This document shows positions 20,721-29,930 of a DNA stretch of 64,000 nucleotides, in pieces. This stretch comes from Candidatus Flexifilum affinis (GTDB taxonomy: Bacteria > Chloroflexota > Anaerolineae > Aggregatilineales > Phototrophicaceae): positions 94,328 through 158,327 of the forward strand of contig JADJPJ010000021.1 of the NCBI GenBank assembly GCA_016713325.1, read 5' to 3'. The notes under the pieces were generated by a model. The model saw only the letters and a list, made by a program, of their open reading frames with translations. It did not search any database and was not told where the DNA came from. Position numbers and translations under genes: made by a program. The first letter of the stretch is position 1. The number at the start of each line of letters is the position of its first letter.

Positions 20721-21735
20721 GAAGGGCCTCCTGCTCCTGGCTATGGAGGAAACACCGAACATAGTGCTGGTTACCCATATCCACCAGTGCAGGCACCGCC
20801 TGATTGCAGCGTCCGGCGATGGCTTCTGCGCATCGGGAATAGAATCCACACTCAATAGGGGGATCGAGTGGGATCGGTACGTTTCCCTTGATGGCGTCTA
20901 ATCGTGTACGTGCCTTTTGTCCAACTTTCGGGATCGAATTGAGCAGACGGGCAGTATAGGGATGCAAAGGATTTCTAAACAGCTCAACCGCGTTTGCGCG
21001 TTCCACCACACGACCGAGATACATGACGTTTACTTCGTCGGCTATCTCGGCAATAACACCCAGGTTGTGCGTGATATAAATGATCGCCATGCCGAACTCC
21101 TCCTGAAGCTTCTTCATCAGCTCCAGGATCTGCGCCTGCACCGTGACATCGAGGGCTGTCGTCGGCTCGTCGGCGATCAATACCCGCGGATTACATGCCA
21201 GTGCCATGGCGATCATGGCGCGCTGGCGCATGCCGCCAGATAACTGATGCGGATATTCCCGAAAGCGCTGTGATGGGTTCGAAATGCCGACCCGGTTGAT
21301 CATGTCGATCGCCATATCCTGGGCTTCGCGCTTGTTCTTTGTGACGTGGAGAAGGATAGTCTCCATGATCTGGTCGCCTACCGTATGGACAGGAGAGAGG
21401 CTGGTCATAGGCTCCTGAAAGACCATGGAGATATCTTTTCCCCTGATCGAGCGTATCTCAGGGCCATTGGGTTCCAGTTTCGTTAGGTCAACAGGTGGTT
21501 GCTCACGGCGATCCAGACATATCTCCCCGTCTACGATCCGCCCCGGTGGTGGAACAATACGCAGTATCGACTGGGCTGTCACGCTCTTTCCACAGCCGCT
21601 CTCGCCGATGATGCCTACCGTCGTCGTCTCTCGAACGCGGAGATCGAATCCGTCAACAGCTTTGAGGATGCCTTCATCCAATTTGAAATATGTTCTTAGA
21701 TTTCTTACTTCAAGCACGCAATTGTCTGCTATCAT
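20713..21735 (-). CDS. Opp-type ABC ATPase, first subunit (OppD/DppD-like)
   Basis: Partner ATPase of the importer, 340 aa. Walker [29 protein letters not shown], signature [15 protein letters not shown], Walker [14 protein letters not shown] and [11 protein letters not shown] are intact. The C-terminal extension carries [22 protein letters not shown]. It is the first gene of a minus-strand operon and faces the LacI gene across a 180-base intergenic region containing a LacI-type operator, so its expression probably responds to that regulator. Confidence 0.93.
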   Translation of the reverse strand: MIADNCVLEVRNLRTYFKLDEGILKAVDGFDLRVRETTTVGIIGESGCGKSVTAQSILRIVPPPGRIVDGEICLDRREQPPVDLTKLEPNGPEIRSIRGKDISMVFQEPMTSLSPVHTVGDQIMETILLHVTKNKREAQDMAIDMINRVGISNPSQRFREYPHQLSGGMRQRAMIAMALACNPRVLIADEPTTALDVTVQAQILELMKKLQEEFGMAIIYITHNLGVIAEIADEVNVMYLGRVVERANAVELFRNPLHPYTARLLNSIPKVGQKARTRLDAIKGNVPIPLDPPIECGFYSRCAEAIAGRCNQAVPALVDMGNQHYVRCFLHSQEQEALHG

Positions 21736-21797
21736 GCGCTTTGTGCTCCAGATGGCTGAACTTCAACCCTGTTGCGTCTAATAATTCCGTTAATTTG

Positions 21798-21811
21798 TGG
21801 TATCGTTACCA
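21798..21811. promoter_or_regulatory. LacI-type operator between ATPase operon and LacI gene
   Basis: TGGTATCGTTACCA pairs at 12 of 14 positions around a central CG. Placed 63 bases before the ATPase operon start and about 100 before the LacI gene, it suits autoregulation plus control of the transporter. It differs by one base from the site at 13579. Confidence 0.7.
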
Positions 21812-21913
21812 TAGATAATCATACAATGTAACGTAATGACGAAGCAGTGTCAAGCGTCGCACCCGCATGATGCGGCGCAGTTCTACGGCTCATGCACACT
21901 CAGGTAGTTGAAA

Positions 21914-22942
21914 ATGCCAACCATTCAAGATGTCGCAGAACTTGCAGGTGTCGCCGCCATTACCGTCTCGCGCGTGATCAACAACAAGGGATACGTGCGT
22001 GAAGAGACGCGACGAAAGGTGGCCGAGGCGATTGCTGAACTGGGGTACGTTCCCAATACTCTGGCGCGCGGTCTCCGAGTGAAGCAGACTAAGACCATCG
22101 CCTTGATTCTGACAGATATCACAAACCCATTCTTCACGATCCTTGCGCGGGGCGTCGAAGATGTCGCAAACCAGGCTGGATTCAGTGTCTTCCTGTGCAA
22201 CACGGATGAATCTGAAGCTAAACAAATGGAGTACCTGCGCGCCCTACTGCAGAGGCAGGTTGATGGTATTTTGCTGGTGCCGGCGCGCAGCACCAACGTG
22301 CCGATCGATCTCATTCGCAATCAGGGAGCGGAGGTCGTGGTGATAGACCGCCGCATCCCATATTCCCAGGTGGACGTGATTCGATGTGAGTCTGTCAGCA
22401 GTTCGTACCGGCTGGTGACGCATCTTCTGGAATTGGGACACCGCCGAATCGCCATCCTCACCGGTCCAAGAGAGGTCTCGACCGCTGAAGATCGGGTGGC
22501 AGGTTACCGAGCGGCGCTCGCCGATGCCTCCATCGCCTTTGACGAGCAATATGTTACATACGGCCGGTATTCGCAGGAGAGCGGTTATGAGATGGCGCTG
22601 GAGCTACTGAAACTCGCCCCGTCTCCAACGGCTTTGTTTGCAAGCAACAATTTCATTGCGACCGGCGCCGTACGGGCGGTCGAAAGCGCAGGACTGCGAA
22701 TTCCCGAGGATATCTCAATCGTCACCTTTGACGACATGCCTGAGACGCTGGTGACGAAACCATTCTTCACCGCCATTGCCCAACCGAGCTATGAAATGGG
22801 TCAGCAAGCAGCCCAACTCTTGTTGAAGCGTATCAGCGGTGAAAAAGTGGGGGACTTTCAAGAGATGATTTTGCCGACCAGGCTGATGATCCGCACTTCG
22901 AGTGCTCCTCCAGTTCCTGACGTTTCCCTTCAAACCACCTGA
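21914..22942 (+). CDS. LacI-family transcriptional regulator
   Basis: DNA-binding repressor of about 342 aa. The N-terminal helix-turn-helix reads TIQDVAELAGVAAITVSRVINNKGYV, followed by the hinge PNTLARGLRVKQTKTIALILTD and a periplasmic-binding-like sensor domain (DITNPFFTILARGVEDVA, FDDMPETLV). I choose ATG 21914, with AGGTAG six bases upstream; a TTG at 21908 is also possible. It lies between the ATPase operon and its own operator. The matching site at 13579 suggests it governs the glycosidase and transporter operons, with a sugar from arabinoxylan-like material as a plausible effector (inference). Confidence 0.92.
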   Translation: MPTIQDVAELAGVAAITVSRVINNKGYVREETRRKVAEAIAELGYVPNTLARGLRVKQTKTIALILTDITNPFFTILARGVEDVANQAGFSVFLCNTDESEAKQMEYLRALLQRQVDGILLVPARSTNVPIDLIRNQGAEVVVIDRRIPYSQVDVIRCESVSSSYRLVTHLLELGHRRIAILTGPREVSTAEDRVAGYRAALADASIAFDEQYVTYGRYSQESGYEMALELLKLAPSPTALFASNNFIATGAVRAVESAGLRIPEDISIVTFDDMPETLVTKPFFTAIAQPSYEMGQQAAQLLLKRISGEKVGDFQEMILPTRLMIRTSSAPPVPDVSLQTT

Positions 22943-22974
22943 AATTAGGGCGCGCAGCAGTTGTGCGGCAATGA

Positions 22975-23046
22975 TCTGACGGGATTCGAACATGGCCAAG
23001 CAAGGAGAAAGCCCTGATAGGCACTCCTGGGGTTTTTTTCGGCTGG
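22975..23046. repeat. terminator-bearing repeat, copy A
   Basis: This ~72-base stretch aligns along its length with 63287-63358: both share GGGATTCGAAC, then AAAGCCCTGA, a GGG element, a T run and CGGCTG. In this copy the stem is degenerate and the T run (seven T) follows GGGG. It lies between the convergent LacI and FAD-oxidoreductase genes and may still end transcription of the LacI gene. Confidence 0.5.
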
Positions 23047-23053
23047 TGTCGAA

Positions 23054-23248
23054 CTGAGGGATAGAGTGCCAAAAACTAGGCATCGTTGGGAGTTCCCCCT
23101 CCCTGAAGGCCCTGAATCATCGCCCAACTTCAATCGTCGCAACAATGAAGGCATTCGGCGCTTCATCGGTGAAACGCAGGCCTCCGGCATGAGCTACCGC
23201 GAAGATCGGTGCGGCGCTCGGCATCCACTGGACGCGGGTGGTGCAGAC
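23054..23248 (+). repeat. HTH-encoding interspersed repeat, copy 1
   Basis: From CTGAGGG to about GTGGTGCAGAC this matches 40591-40916 apart from an insertion there. Shared blocks include AGAGTG(C/T)CAAAAACTAG, TTGGGAGTTCCC and the coding part. The plus strand encodes ASGMSYRE, then after a one-base slip IGAALGIHWTRVVQ, a small helix-turn-helix motif. The frame is broken here. The same DNA, read on the minus strand, encodes the last ~45 residues of the FAD oxidoreductase. Confidence 0.65.
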
Positions 23249-25576
23249 AGACAGCCAACGTGAGACGCTATCGATCGACAATCCTCCCAATATCTTGCTC
23301 GTAGCAGCGATCTCAAACAGCGCCGCCGGGACGTTCTCCCTGGGTGACTGCAGCTCGACTCGCAGGCTGGTCGTCTTCAACGACGGGTCAAAGCGTAGAC
23401 TGTTGTGTGTCTGGTGATTGTCGTTGCAGGAGGCGACCACGTTTCCGCCGGAGTCTTTGACCTGATACGAGCGCACGCAGAACGGCATCTCCCGTTCGGG
23501 GTGTCCCAGCAGAACCGTCTCCATCGGATGATCAAAATCGGTATCGAAGGTCAGGTCGATATGGGCGATTGTCTGTGGCTGATCCCAGATCAGCTCGATG
23601 CATGGCGCAGGGTCGCTCAGCTCGGCAGCCCAGGCATTCGGGCCAAGCGTCGGACGTCCCCATCCGTTCGCGATACTGGTGGGTTCATGCGCATGGAGAG
23701 TCTCGGACAGGGTGAATGCCAGGTTCTGCCCATTCGGACGGCGGATGGGGACCCAGAACTCGAACGTCTCGACCCCGATGTCCTCGGTCGGTTCCTGCTT
23801 ACCGTAGTTGGAGACCGCCGCATTCTGCGCGTTGGCCACGGAGAGCAGTCCGGTGATGCGGGTGTTGCTGGTGTGAACGGCGATGGCCGAGTTCTTCATC
23901 AGGCAGACGAAGACATACTGCGCCTCTTCGATTGCCACCTCAGGCGTGAAGGTGACCACTTGAGCCGGGCCAGCCTCAAGGGCCACCTCCGACGAGGTCA
24001 GCAGGACGTCGGGCGTGAAGTTGCCGCGTTTGCCACTCGCCCGCAGTTCGAAGCGCAGGGTTGTCGCCGCCTCAACATCGACCGTGAATGTGATAGCCGG
24101 CATCTTCTGACCTGCTGGGAGCGGCAGCATCTGGGCCCATGAATAGCGCAGCGGCAGCCGGGGGCCATCCGCTGGCAGCGCCTGCAAAGCCAGCGAGGAA
24201 GATGCCCGAATGCTTGCCTTCCGGACCAGGTCGTCGGCATCCTGAAGGGCGACGCGCGGGATGAACTGCCCGCGCCGCAGGAGTTCGCGCTGAAGTTCGG
24301 GCATGTGGTCGTTCAACTGGGCGGGCAGCACGCCATACTTGTGGCAGATCGCCGCGGCCACACCCAACGACTGCGCCGCGTGTGCTACGGTGAGCATCAC
24401 CCGCGTGGATCCGAAGGCGACGTGCGAGGCGCTGGTAATGCGCCCGGCCAGGAAAAGATTGCGGATATTGCGACTGTACATCATGCGATAGGGCATCCCG
24501 TATACGCCGCGGGAATGCCACTGATTGCAGCCCGGCTTTTCGCTGTAGATACCATCTGCGGGGTGCAGGTCGAGCGCCCAGCCGCCGAAAGACACGGTAT
24601 CCGGGTGCGCTCGCTGTTCCACCACGTCCTGCTGCCGGAGCATGTAGTCGCCCTCGAAGCGGCGGCTCTCGCGCTTGCCCGGAATCAACCCGACGAACTC
24701 CAGTGTCAGCGTCTCGGATTCGGGGAACTTGCCCGAGTTCTTGATGTAGTTCCAGACGCCGTAGACAACCTTCCACAGCTCCCACTTAATCGTTTCAGTC
24801 TCATGGACCGTATCGAGCCGACCGCCGTACTCGATCCACCACAGGCGGCAGCCATCTTCCTGGGCATTGAAGGAGCGATACCGCGGGATTTTGGTGATGT
24901 CGTCCAGCGCGTAACTCGGCGGGACGAACTTCACCGGCCGACCCACGTCTTTGGTGTAGAAGTAGATTGAATGCCCCAGCAGATGTCCATATTCCTCGCT
25001 GGGGGCGAGCTTCTCACCAAACTCCTCTGTGCTTTCGGCCCCCATGCGGAAGGCCGCGCCCGACAGGAAGCCGACGATGCCATCGCCGGACGCATCGACA
25101 AAGCGGGGTGCCGTGATTTCGTACAGCGTGGAATTCTGGCTGCAAAACGCCCGGACCGTGTCGATTGTGTCCGGGGCTGACTTGATTACGTCAAATACGG
25201 CCGTGTTCAGCAGGAGCTTGAGGTTCGGCTCGCTGATCACCTTTTCCAGCAGGATCGTATCCAGAATCAGGCTGTTGCCTTCGGGGTTGCGGTAGAGGTT
25301 CTCGACCAGGATTTCACCGATCACACCGCCTTCGCGCGCCCACCGGTTGTTGTTGCCCATGTGGGAGGTGGCGCCCAGGGCCCACAGACGTACCTCGCTG
25401 GAAGCATTCCCCCCCAGTACCGGACGATCCTGGATGAGGATGACTTTCAGGCCGGCCCGCGCCGCGGTTATGGCACAACACGTGCCCGACAGCCCGCCAC
25501 CGACGACGGCCAGATCGCACTCGAACGATTGGGTGAATGGGCTTCGCCCTTCCGGGGAAGCGGCTTCAAGTTTCAT
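23117..25576 (-). CDS. FAD-dependent oxidoreductase (FAD_oxidored family), possibly altered C-terminus
   Basis: The 819-aa product starts with a Rossmann FAD site, DLAVVGGGLSGTCCAITAARAGLKVILIQDRPVLGGNASSEVR. Next come the flavoprotein segments RFVDASGDGIVGFLSGAAFRMG and NLFLAGRITSASHVAFGSTRVM. A beta-rich C-terminal half (residues ~480-780) resembles a carbohydrate-binding-type sandwich (TIAHIDLTFDTDFDHPMETVL). Relatives occur in polysaccharide-use clusters; the substrate is unknown. The last ~45 residues come from the antisense of the interspersed repeat at 23054-23248, so the native end was probably near VPAALFEI. ATG 25576 follows AAGGA. Last gene of the CUT1 importer operon. Confidence 0.85.
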   Translation of the reverse strand: MKLEAASPEGRSPFTQSFECDLAVVGGGLSGTCCAITAARAGLKVILIQDRPVLGGNASSEVRLWALGATSHMGNNNRWAREGGVIGEILVENLYRNPEGNSLILDTILLEKVISEPNLKLLLNTAVFDVIKSAPDTIDTVRAFCSQNSTLYEITAPRFVDASGDGIVGFLSGAAFRMGAESTEEFGEKLAPSEEYGHLLGHSIYFYTKDVGRPVKFVPPSYALDDITKIPRYRSFNAQEDGCRLWWIEYGGRLDTVHETETIKWELWKVVYGVWNYIKNSGKFPESETLTLEFVGLIPGKRESRRFEGDYMLRQQDVVEQRAHPDTVSFGGWALDLHPADGIYSEKPGCNQWHSRGVYGMPYRMMYSRNIRNLFLAGRITSASHVAFGSTRVMLTVAHAAQSLGVAAAICHKYGVLPAQLNDHMPELQRELLRRGQFIPRVALQDADDLVRKASIRASSSLALQALPADGPRLPLRYSWAQMLPLPAGQKMPAITFTVDVEAATTLRFELRASGKRGNFTPDVLLTSSEVALEAGPAQVVTFTPEVAIEEAQYVFVCLMKNSAIAVHTSNTRITGLLSVANAQNAAVSNYGKQEPTEDIGVETFEFWVPIRRPNGQNLAFTLSETLHAHEPTSIANGWGRPTLGPNAWAAELSDPAPCIELIWDQPQTIAHIDLTFDTDFDHPMETVLLGHPEREMPFCVRSYQVKDSGGNVVASCNDNHQTHNSLRFDPSLKTTSLRVELQSPRENVPAALFEIAATSKILGGLSIDSVSRWLSVCTTRVQWMPSAAPIFAVAHAGGLRFTDEAPNAFIVATIEVGR

Positions 25577-25589
25577 GGTACCGGTATCC

Positions 25590-26573
25590 TTAGCGCACGC
25601 GCTGGGCGGCGATTTCGTCGATCATCCTGAAGATGGTGTACTGCGGTTGGTAACCCAGACGTTCGACGGCTTTCGTGATGCTGGTGTCGTAGCGATAAGC
25701 GGTCGTATGCAGCTTCACCTCAATGACCGGCAGGTGAGTTGCCTGCGCCAGATACTGCACTGCTTCATCAAAATTGAAGCTCTGGCGCGCCCCGATGTTG
25801 AACGTCTCTCCGACCGCATTCAGGTGGGACAGCCCCAGCTCAACGCCCTGGCACAGGTCGCGTACATCGCACATACCCATGCGGAAGGGTTTGCCGTCGA
25901 GATCCAGGCTGATGTAGTGCTGTTCTGAAGCGGTGGCCACGCCCTTCAGCGTCTCAATCGTCTTCGCGATGGCCGGGGACTGCGGCAGGCTCTCCAACTG
26001 TCGGATCTTCGCATTGACGTAGAAGCGCGGTCCGGAAAAGAAGCTGTTCGGGTTGAACAGCTCGTTCGCGGCCTGCGTATGGGAGAAGCGCAGGATGGTG
26101 TAGGGCATGCCGGTCTGTTCGCCGATATTGCGCACCATCTGTTCGCCAAGGAACTTGCTCATCCCGTAGGGGCTGTTCGGCAGGGTCGGGTGGTCTTCGG
26201 TGATCGGAAGCTGCCGGGGATTTAACTCCGGGTAGACTTCGCCCGAACTGGCGAACACAAACCGGCTCAGCGGACGGCTCTTCGCCGCCTGTAAGAGCTG
26301 GAATGTGCCTGTGACGTTCGTTTCAAAGAGCCGCTGGTTGTCCTTCGCGTGCCAGGTCATTAGCGCGGCCAGGTGCGCCACGGCGTCCACGCCGTCCAGC
26401 GCCCGATCCAGCGCACCGAGATCAAGCAGGCTCCCCGTCACCATGTCGTCGGGCATCGCACCGGATGGCGGTTCCGAGACATCCAGGCCGCGCACCCAGT
26501 GCCCGTTTTGCTGCAGGTACTTCACCAGTGTAGAGCCGATTCGACCATTCGCTCCCGTTACCAGGATCTTCAT
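25590..26573 (-). CDS. NAD-dependent epimerase/dehydratase
   Basis: Extended short-chain dehydrogenase of 327 aa. I start at ATG 26573 (MKILVTGANGRIGSTLVKYL), preceded by AAAGGTTGAG. The longer frame to 26789 only reads through the permease gene. The NAD site TGANGRIG, active-site Ser region FVFASSGEVYPE and catalytic Tyr/Lys in SPYGMSKFLGEQM are present. It belongs to the group acting on nucleotide sugars or free sugar acids. In an operon with a sugar importer and an FAD oxidoreductase, it may oxidise or epimerise the imported sugar (inference). Two bases separate it from the permease gene. Confidence 0.9.
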   Translation of the reverse strand: MKILVTGANGRIGSTLVKYLQQNGHWVRGLDVSEPPSGAMPDDMVTGSLLDLGALDRALDGVDAVAHLAALMTWHAKDNQRLFETNVTGTFQLLQAAKSRPLSRFVFASSGEVYPELNPRQLPITEDHPTLPNSPYGMSKFLGEQMVRNIGEQTGMPYTILRFSHTQAANELFNPNSFFSGPRFYVNAKIRQLESLPQSPAIAKTIETLKGVATASEQHYISLDLDGKPFRMGMCDVRDLCQGVELGLSHLNAVGETFNIGARQSFNFDEAVQYLAQATHLPVIEVKLHTTAYRYDTSITKAVERLGYQPQYTIFRMIDEIAAQRVR

Positions 26574-26575
26574 GC

Positions 26576-27467
26576 TCAACCTTTCAGCCCGCCGAGGGAC
26601 AAACCCCCGCGCAGGTAGCGCTGCAAAATCGCGAAGACGACCAACGCCGGAACTGCCGCCACCACGGAAGTAGCCATCATCTGCTCGATCTGAATATTGT
26701 ACTGACCGATGAAGGAGTACAGGCCCAGCGAGATAACCCACTGATCGGTGCTGCTGGTCAACACAAACGCCAGCAGATAGTGATTCCAACCCTCAAGAAA
26801 GACGAACAGGGCTGTCGCCGCGATGCCGGGCGCGGCCAGCGGGAGCGTGACCAAGATGAAAGCCTGTAAGGAGTTGCATCCGTCAACCATGGCCGCTTCT
26901 TCAAAGTCGGGGGATGCTTTGCATGTAGCCCCACAGCACCCAGATCGACATGGGCAGCATGAACGTCGTATAGGCGATCACGGTACCCTGTATGGTGTCG
27001 AGCAGCGCGTAATTCCGGAAGATCAGGAAGAGGGGCACAATCAGGGCGGAGGTCGGCAGCAGTTGGCTCAACAGTACGAAGAAGATGAAGGCGTTGCGTC
27101 CGCGGAAGCGGAAGCGATTCAGACTGTAAGAGGCCAGCAGCGAGGCCGGCAGGACCACGAGCGTCGCTCCCAGGGTGGCTACAAGCGTATTGCCCATCCA
27201 CTGCCAGACCGGTTTTTCGGTGAAGATGGACTGATAAGCGCCGATACTCCATTCGTCGGGCAGGATGAGCGGGGCATTGGCGAGGCTGTAGCCCTCGGGC
27301 GTCAAGGATGCCATCAGCATCCAGTAGAAGGGATAGACGACCGCGATGGTTGTGGTCACAATGAGGACGAAGAAGCCAAATCCATTGAGGAAGCGGGCAT
27401 TGCGCGCACGCGCTTTCTCTTCTGCCGCGGCGCGGCGGACGCTTGCAGCTTGCGTGTCGGCGATCAT
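26576..27467 (-). pseudogene. CUT1 sugar ABC permease (MalG-like), one frameshift
   Basis: Membrane subunit of a sugar importer. ATG 27467 overlaps the stop of the first permease (ATGA). Residues 1-188 contain helices 1-4 (GFFVLIVTTTIAVVYPFYWMLMASL, PLFLIFRNYALLDT). The frame breaks at a run of five G (26909-26913, C on the coding strand). In the next frame the family loop FEEAAMVDGCNSLQAFILVTLPLAAPGI and the last helices follow to a stop at 26576. Removing one C restores a full ~296-aa protein, so a sequencing error is as likely as a true mutation. Confidence 0.85.
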
Positions 27468-28411
27468 GGTTCTGTCTTCTTCTCACTTCGACGAAGCACC
27501 AGGAAATAAACCGTCACCAGCATCAGGCTGAGGCAAAAGGAGAGGATCGCCAGGGATGAGCCGCGGCCCAGCCGGTTCGAGGTGAACGCCTCCTGATAGG
27601 TATACACGGAGAGCACCTGGGTGGCATCGCCGGGGCCGCCGCGCGTCAGCGTCCAGGCGATGGTGAAGAGCTTGGACGACCAGATCGTGAGCAGCGTGAT
27701 CATCGTGATGCTGACGACGCGGATGGACGGGAGCGTGATGAAGCGGAAGCGCTGCCAGTTACTCGCGCCATCGACCTCGGCGGCTTCATAGAGCTCCGAG
27801 GGGATACTCTGCAGGCTGGCCAGAATCATGAGCGAGGCGGCGGGGAAAAGGCGCCAGCTCGTCGTGATGATGATGCTCAGCATCGCCGTATCGTTGTTAT
27901 ACAGCCAGGACTGGCCAACCTGGATCAGGCCGAGTCCTTTCAATACCTGGTTGACGGGACCGATCTGTGGGTTGAACATGACAAACCAGATCAGCGATAC
28001 GACCAGCCATGGCGTCGCCCAGGGAATGATCAGCAGGGTGCGCGCCAGCCAGCGCAAGCGAAACTTGCGGTTGAGGATGAGCGCGACCAGCAAGCCGAGC
28101 AGGTAGCTGATGACAACGGTCCCGGCGGTGTAGGTGGCGGTCCGCCACAGCGACGTCCAGAAGCGGTCGCGGCCGAGCAGCACCTGGTAGTTTTCCAGCC
28201 CGATGTTCTCGGCCTGACTGAATCGCAGCAGATTGGCATCGGTCAAACTGATATAGGCCGTATACAGGAGCGGGTAGATGATGACCGCCAGGATGAGCAG
28301 GGTGGCAGGCACCAGCAGCAGATAGGGAAGAAAGGGGCTGCGAAGGGAGAAGATATCTCCCAGACTCCTGGGCCTCCAACGCGATTGTTTGCCACGCACT
28401 AATTCGGCCAA
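27464..28411 (-). CDS. CUT1 sugar ABC permease (MalF/UgpA-like)
   Basis: First membrane subunit of the importer, 315 aa, six or seven membrane helices. It carries the ATPase-contact loop LYEAAEVDGASNWQRFRFITLPSI and WTLTRGGPGDATQVLSVYTYQEAF, both characteristic of MalF-type permeases. The start is uncertain: TTG at 28411 (GGAG about 12 bases upstream) gives MAELVRGKQ; a GTG twelve bases later is possible. A hairpin separates it from the binding-protein gene. No ATPase gene accompanies the set, so a shared ATPase elsewhere in the genome is expected. Confidence 0.9.
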   Translation of the reverse strand: MAELVRGKQSRWRPRSLGDIFSLRSPFLPYLLLVPATLLILAVIIYPLLYTAYISLTDANLLRFSQAENIGLENYQVLLGRDRFWTSLWRTATYTAGTVVISYLLGLLVALILNRKFRLRWLARTLLIIPWATPWLVVSLIWFVMFNPQIGPVNQVLKGLGLIQVGQSWLYNNDTAMLSIIITTSWRLFPAASLMILASLQSIPSELYEAAEVDGASNWQRFRFITLPSIRVVSITMITLLTIWSSKLFTIAWTLTRGGPGDATQVLSVYTYQEAFTSNRLGRGSSLAILSFCLSLMLVTVYFLVLRRSEKKTEP

Positions 28412-28450
28412 GGGAAAGGTTTCTCCACTAAACTTTATCAGAAAGCGACA

Positions 28451-28477
28451 GGAGCAGACGACGACCGCGTCTGCTCC
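28451..28477 (-). terminator. intercistronic hairpin after sugar-binding-protein gene
   Basis: Perfect 10-base arms (GGAGCAGACG / CGTCTGCTCC) around a 7-base loop, just past the binding-protein stop and before the permease gene. There is no T run. It probably sets a higher transcript level for the binding protein, as with the hairpin at 15666. Confidence 0.6.
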
Positions 28478-28498
28478 CGTCTGAAAATCATAACCGAT

Positions 28499-29743
28499 TT
28501 ACTGATCGGCCAGGAACTCTTCGACTTCTTCCTGCAGTTCCTGCATGGCCTGTTCCACCGGCTTATTGTTGTACATTACCTCGATCAACTTGTTGTTGAT
28601 CATGTTGACCATGCTGGTGTGGTAGATTTCCAGGCCGGGGGCGGCTACCGGCGCCCAGTTCGAGGCATCGTCGACGAAGGTCTGGAACCAGGAATTGGCC
28701 GACAGGAAATCCTCGCTGACCGCGCCTTCAACCGGATTGATCGTGCCGCTGCTGGTGGTCCACACCTGTCCCCATTCGGTCGTCGCAATCGACTTGATGT
28801 ACTCGCAGGCGACGTCATAGTGCGGCGACCCGGCGGCGATGCCGACCAGGTTGTTCGGGCCGCCCGTCGAAACGCCCGAGTCGGTCGGAATGGTGTAAAT
28901 CTCGCTGTTAGCCTGCATCTCCGGCGCGGCGCTGCCCATCGCGGCCCAGTACCAGGGGCCGTCAATGGTCATGCCGACCTTGCCGCTGTTGAAGAACGCG
29001 TACTGCGAAGGCGCGCCATCGACACCCTGCGGCATCACGCCCGCGTCGAACAGGTCCTTGAAGAACTGAACGCCGTTGATGACCTCGGGTTCGGTGAAGG
29101 CGGGCTGACCATCCTTCGTCCAGTGACCGCCGTAGCCGACCACCATCAGCAGCACGCCCTCGTAGAAGCGGGAATGCGCCGTATTGGTGAGCACCAGGCC
29201 GTATTCCTCGTTGGCCGGATTCGTCAAGGCCATTGCCGCTGCCTTGAACTCCTCAAAGTTGGTCGGGACGTCGATGCCAGCCGCGTCGAACATCGGGCGG
29301 TTGATCCACAGTTCCAGCGTGCGGGCCGAGAGATTGAGCGCATAGATATTTCCGTCCGCATCGACTGCATAGGAGTCCTGACCAGCGACACGCTCGACGA
29401 TATCCGTGCCTTCAAAGCACTGGTTCAGTGGAGCCAGCACACCGAGATTCAAGTACTCGAATACGTTGAAGCCAGTCACTTCGATGATGTCGGGCGGCGT
29501 CCCTGCTGCGACCTCCAGGTTGATCTTGTCCCAGAGCTGGTCGATCGGGAAGGCAAAACGCTCAATCGTGACGTTGGGATTGGCTTCCATGAACGCGTCC
29601 GTGGTGCCTTCCCAGAAGGAAAGATAGGCCGGATCTTCCCACTGCCAAGACGCCAGACGGAGTGTGACCGCATCTTGCGCCGCCATCGAACTCACGGCGA
29701 CGAAGCAAACGAGAATGAACAAAAGAACGGAAAGGCGTTTCAT
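28499..29743 (-). CDS. CUT1 sugar ABC substrate-binding protein (family 1)
   Basis: Extracytoplasmic sugar-binding protein, 414 aa. A signal peptide spans residues 1-22 (MKRLSVLLFILVCFVAVSSM) ending AAQD, with no lipobox Cys. The mature part has AFMEANPNVTIERF, AAGTPPDIIEVTG and GKVGMTIDGPWYWAAM, all typical of SBP_bac_1. ATG 29743 follows TAGGAGGA. First gene of the operon that continues with two permeases, the epimerase and the FAD oxidoreductase. The LacI gene just upstream probably regulates it. Confidence 0.92.
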   Translation of the reverse strand: MKRLSVLLFILVCFVAVSSMAAQDAVTLRLASWQWEDPAYLSFWEGTTDAFMEANPNVTIERFAFPIDQLWDKINLEVAAGTPPDIIEVTGFNVFEYLNLGVLAPLNQCFEGTDIVERVAGQDSYAVDADGNIYALNLSARTLELWINRPMFDAAGIDVPTNFEEFKAAAMALTNPANEEYGLVLTNTAHSRFYEGVLLMVVGYGGHWTKDGQPAFTEPEVINGVQFFKDLFDAGVMPQGVDGAPSQYAFFNSGKVGMTIDGPWYWAAMGSAAPEMQANSEIYTIPTDSGVSTGGPNNLVGIAAGSPHYDVACEYIKSIATTEWGQVWTTSSGTINPVEGAVSEDFLSANSWFQTFVDDASNWAPVAAPGLEIYHTSMVNMINNKLIEVMYNNKPVEQAMQELQEEVEEFLADQ

Positions 29744-29930
29744 AGAATGGAGTCCTCCTAGAACTTATGTCACTTTTTGAAAGATGTGAGCTTACCGTGG
29801 TTGTCGTGCGCTATGCCCTCCTTTACTCGAACAGGATATGGTTGCGCTGGGTGGGAATTATAGTCTGTCTATGGAGCGTAATCCCACAATACAGGAAATT
29901 ATTCTATATAGTAGCAAGCAAATCGCCAAA

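Noticed and set aside
26758..27486. Minus-strand 242-codon frame over the MalG-like gene
   Set aside because: It is a shifted reading of the permease gene, rich in Arg/His/Pro with no membrane helices.
28619..29761. Plus-strand 380-codon frame
   Set aside because: Antisense of the sugar-binding-protein gene.
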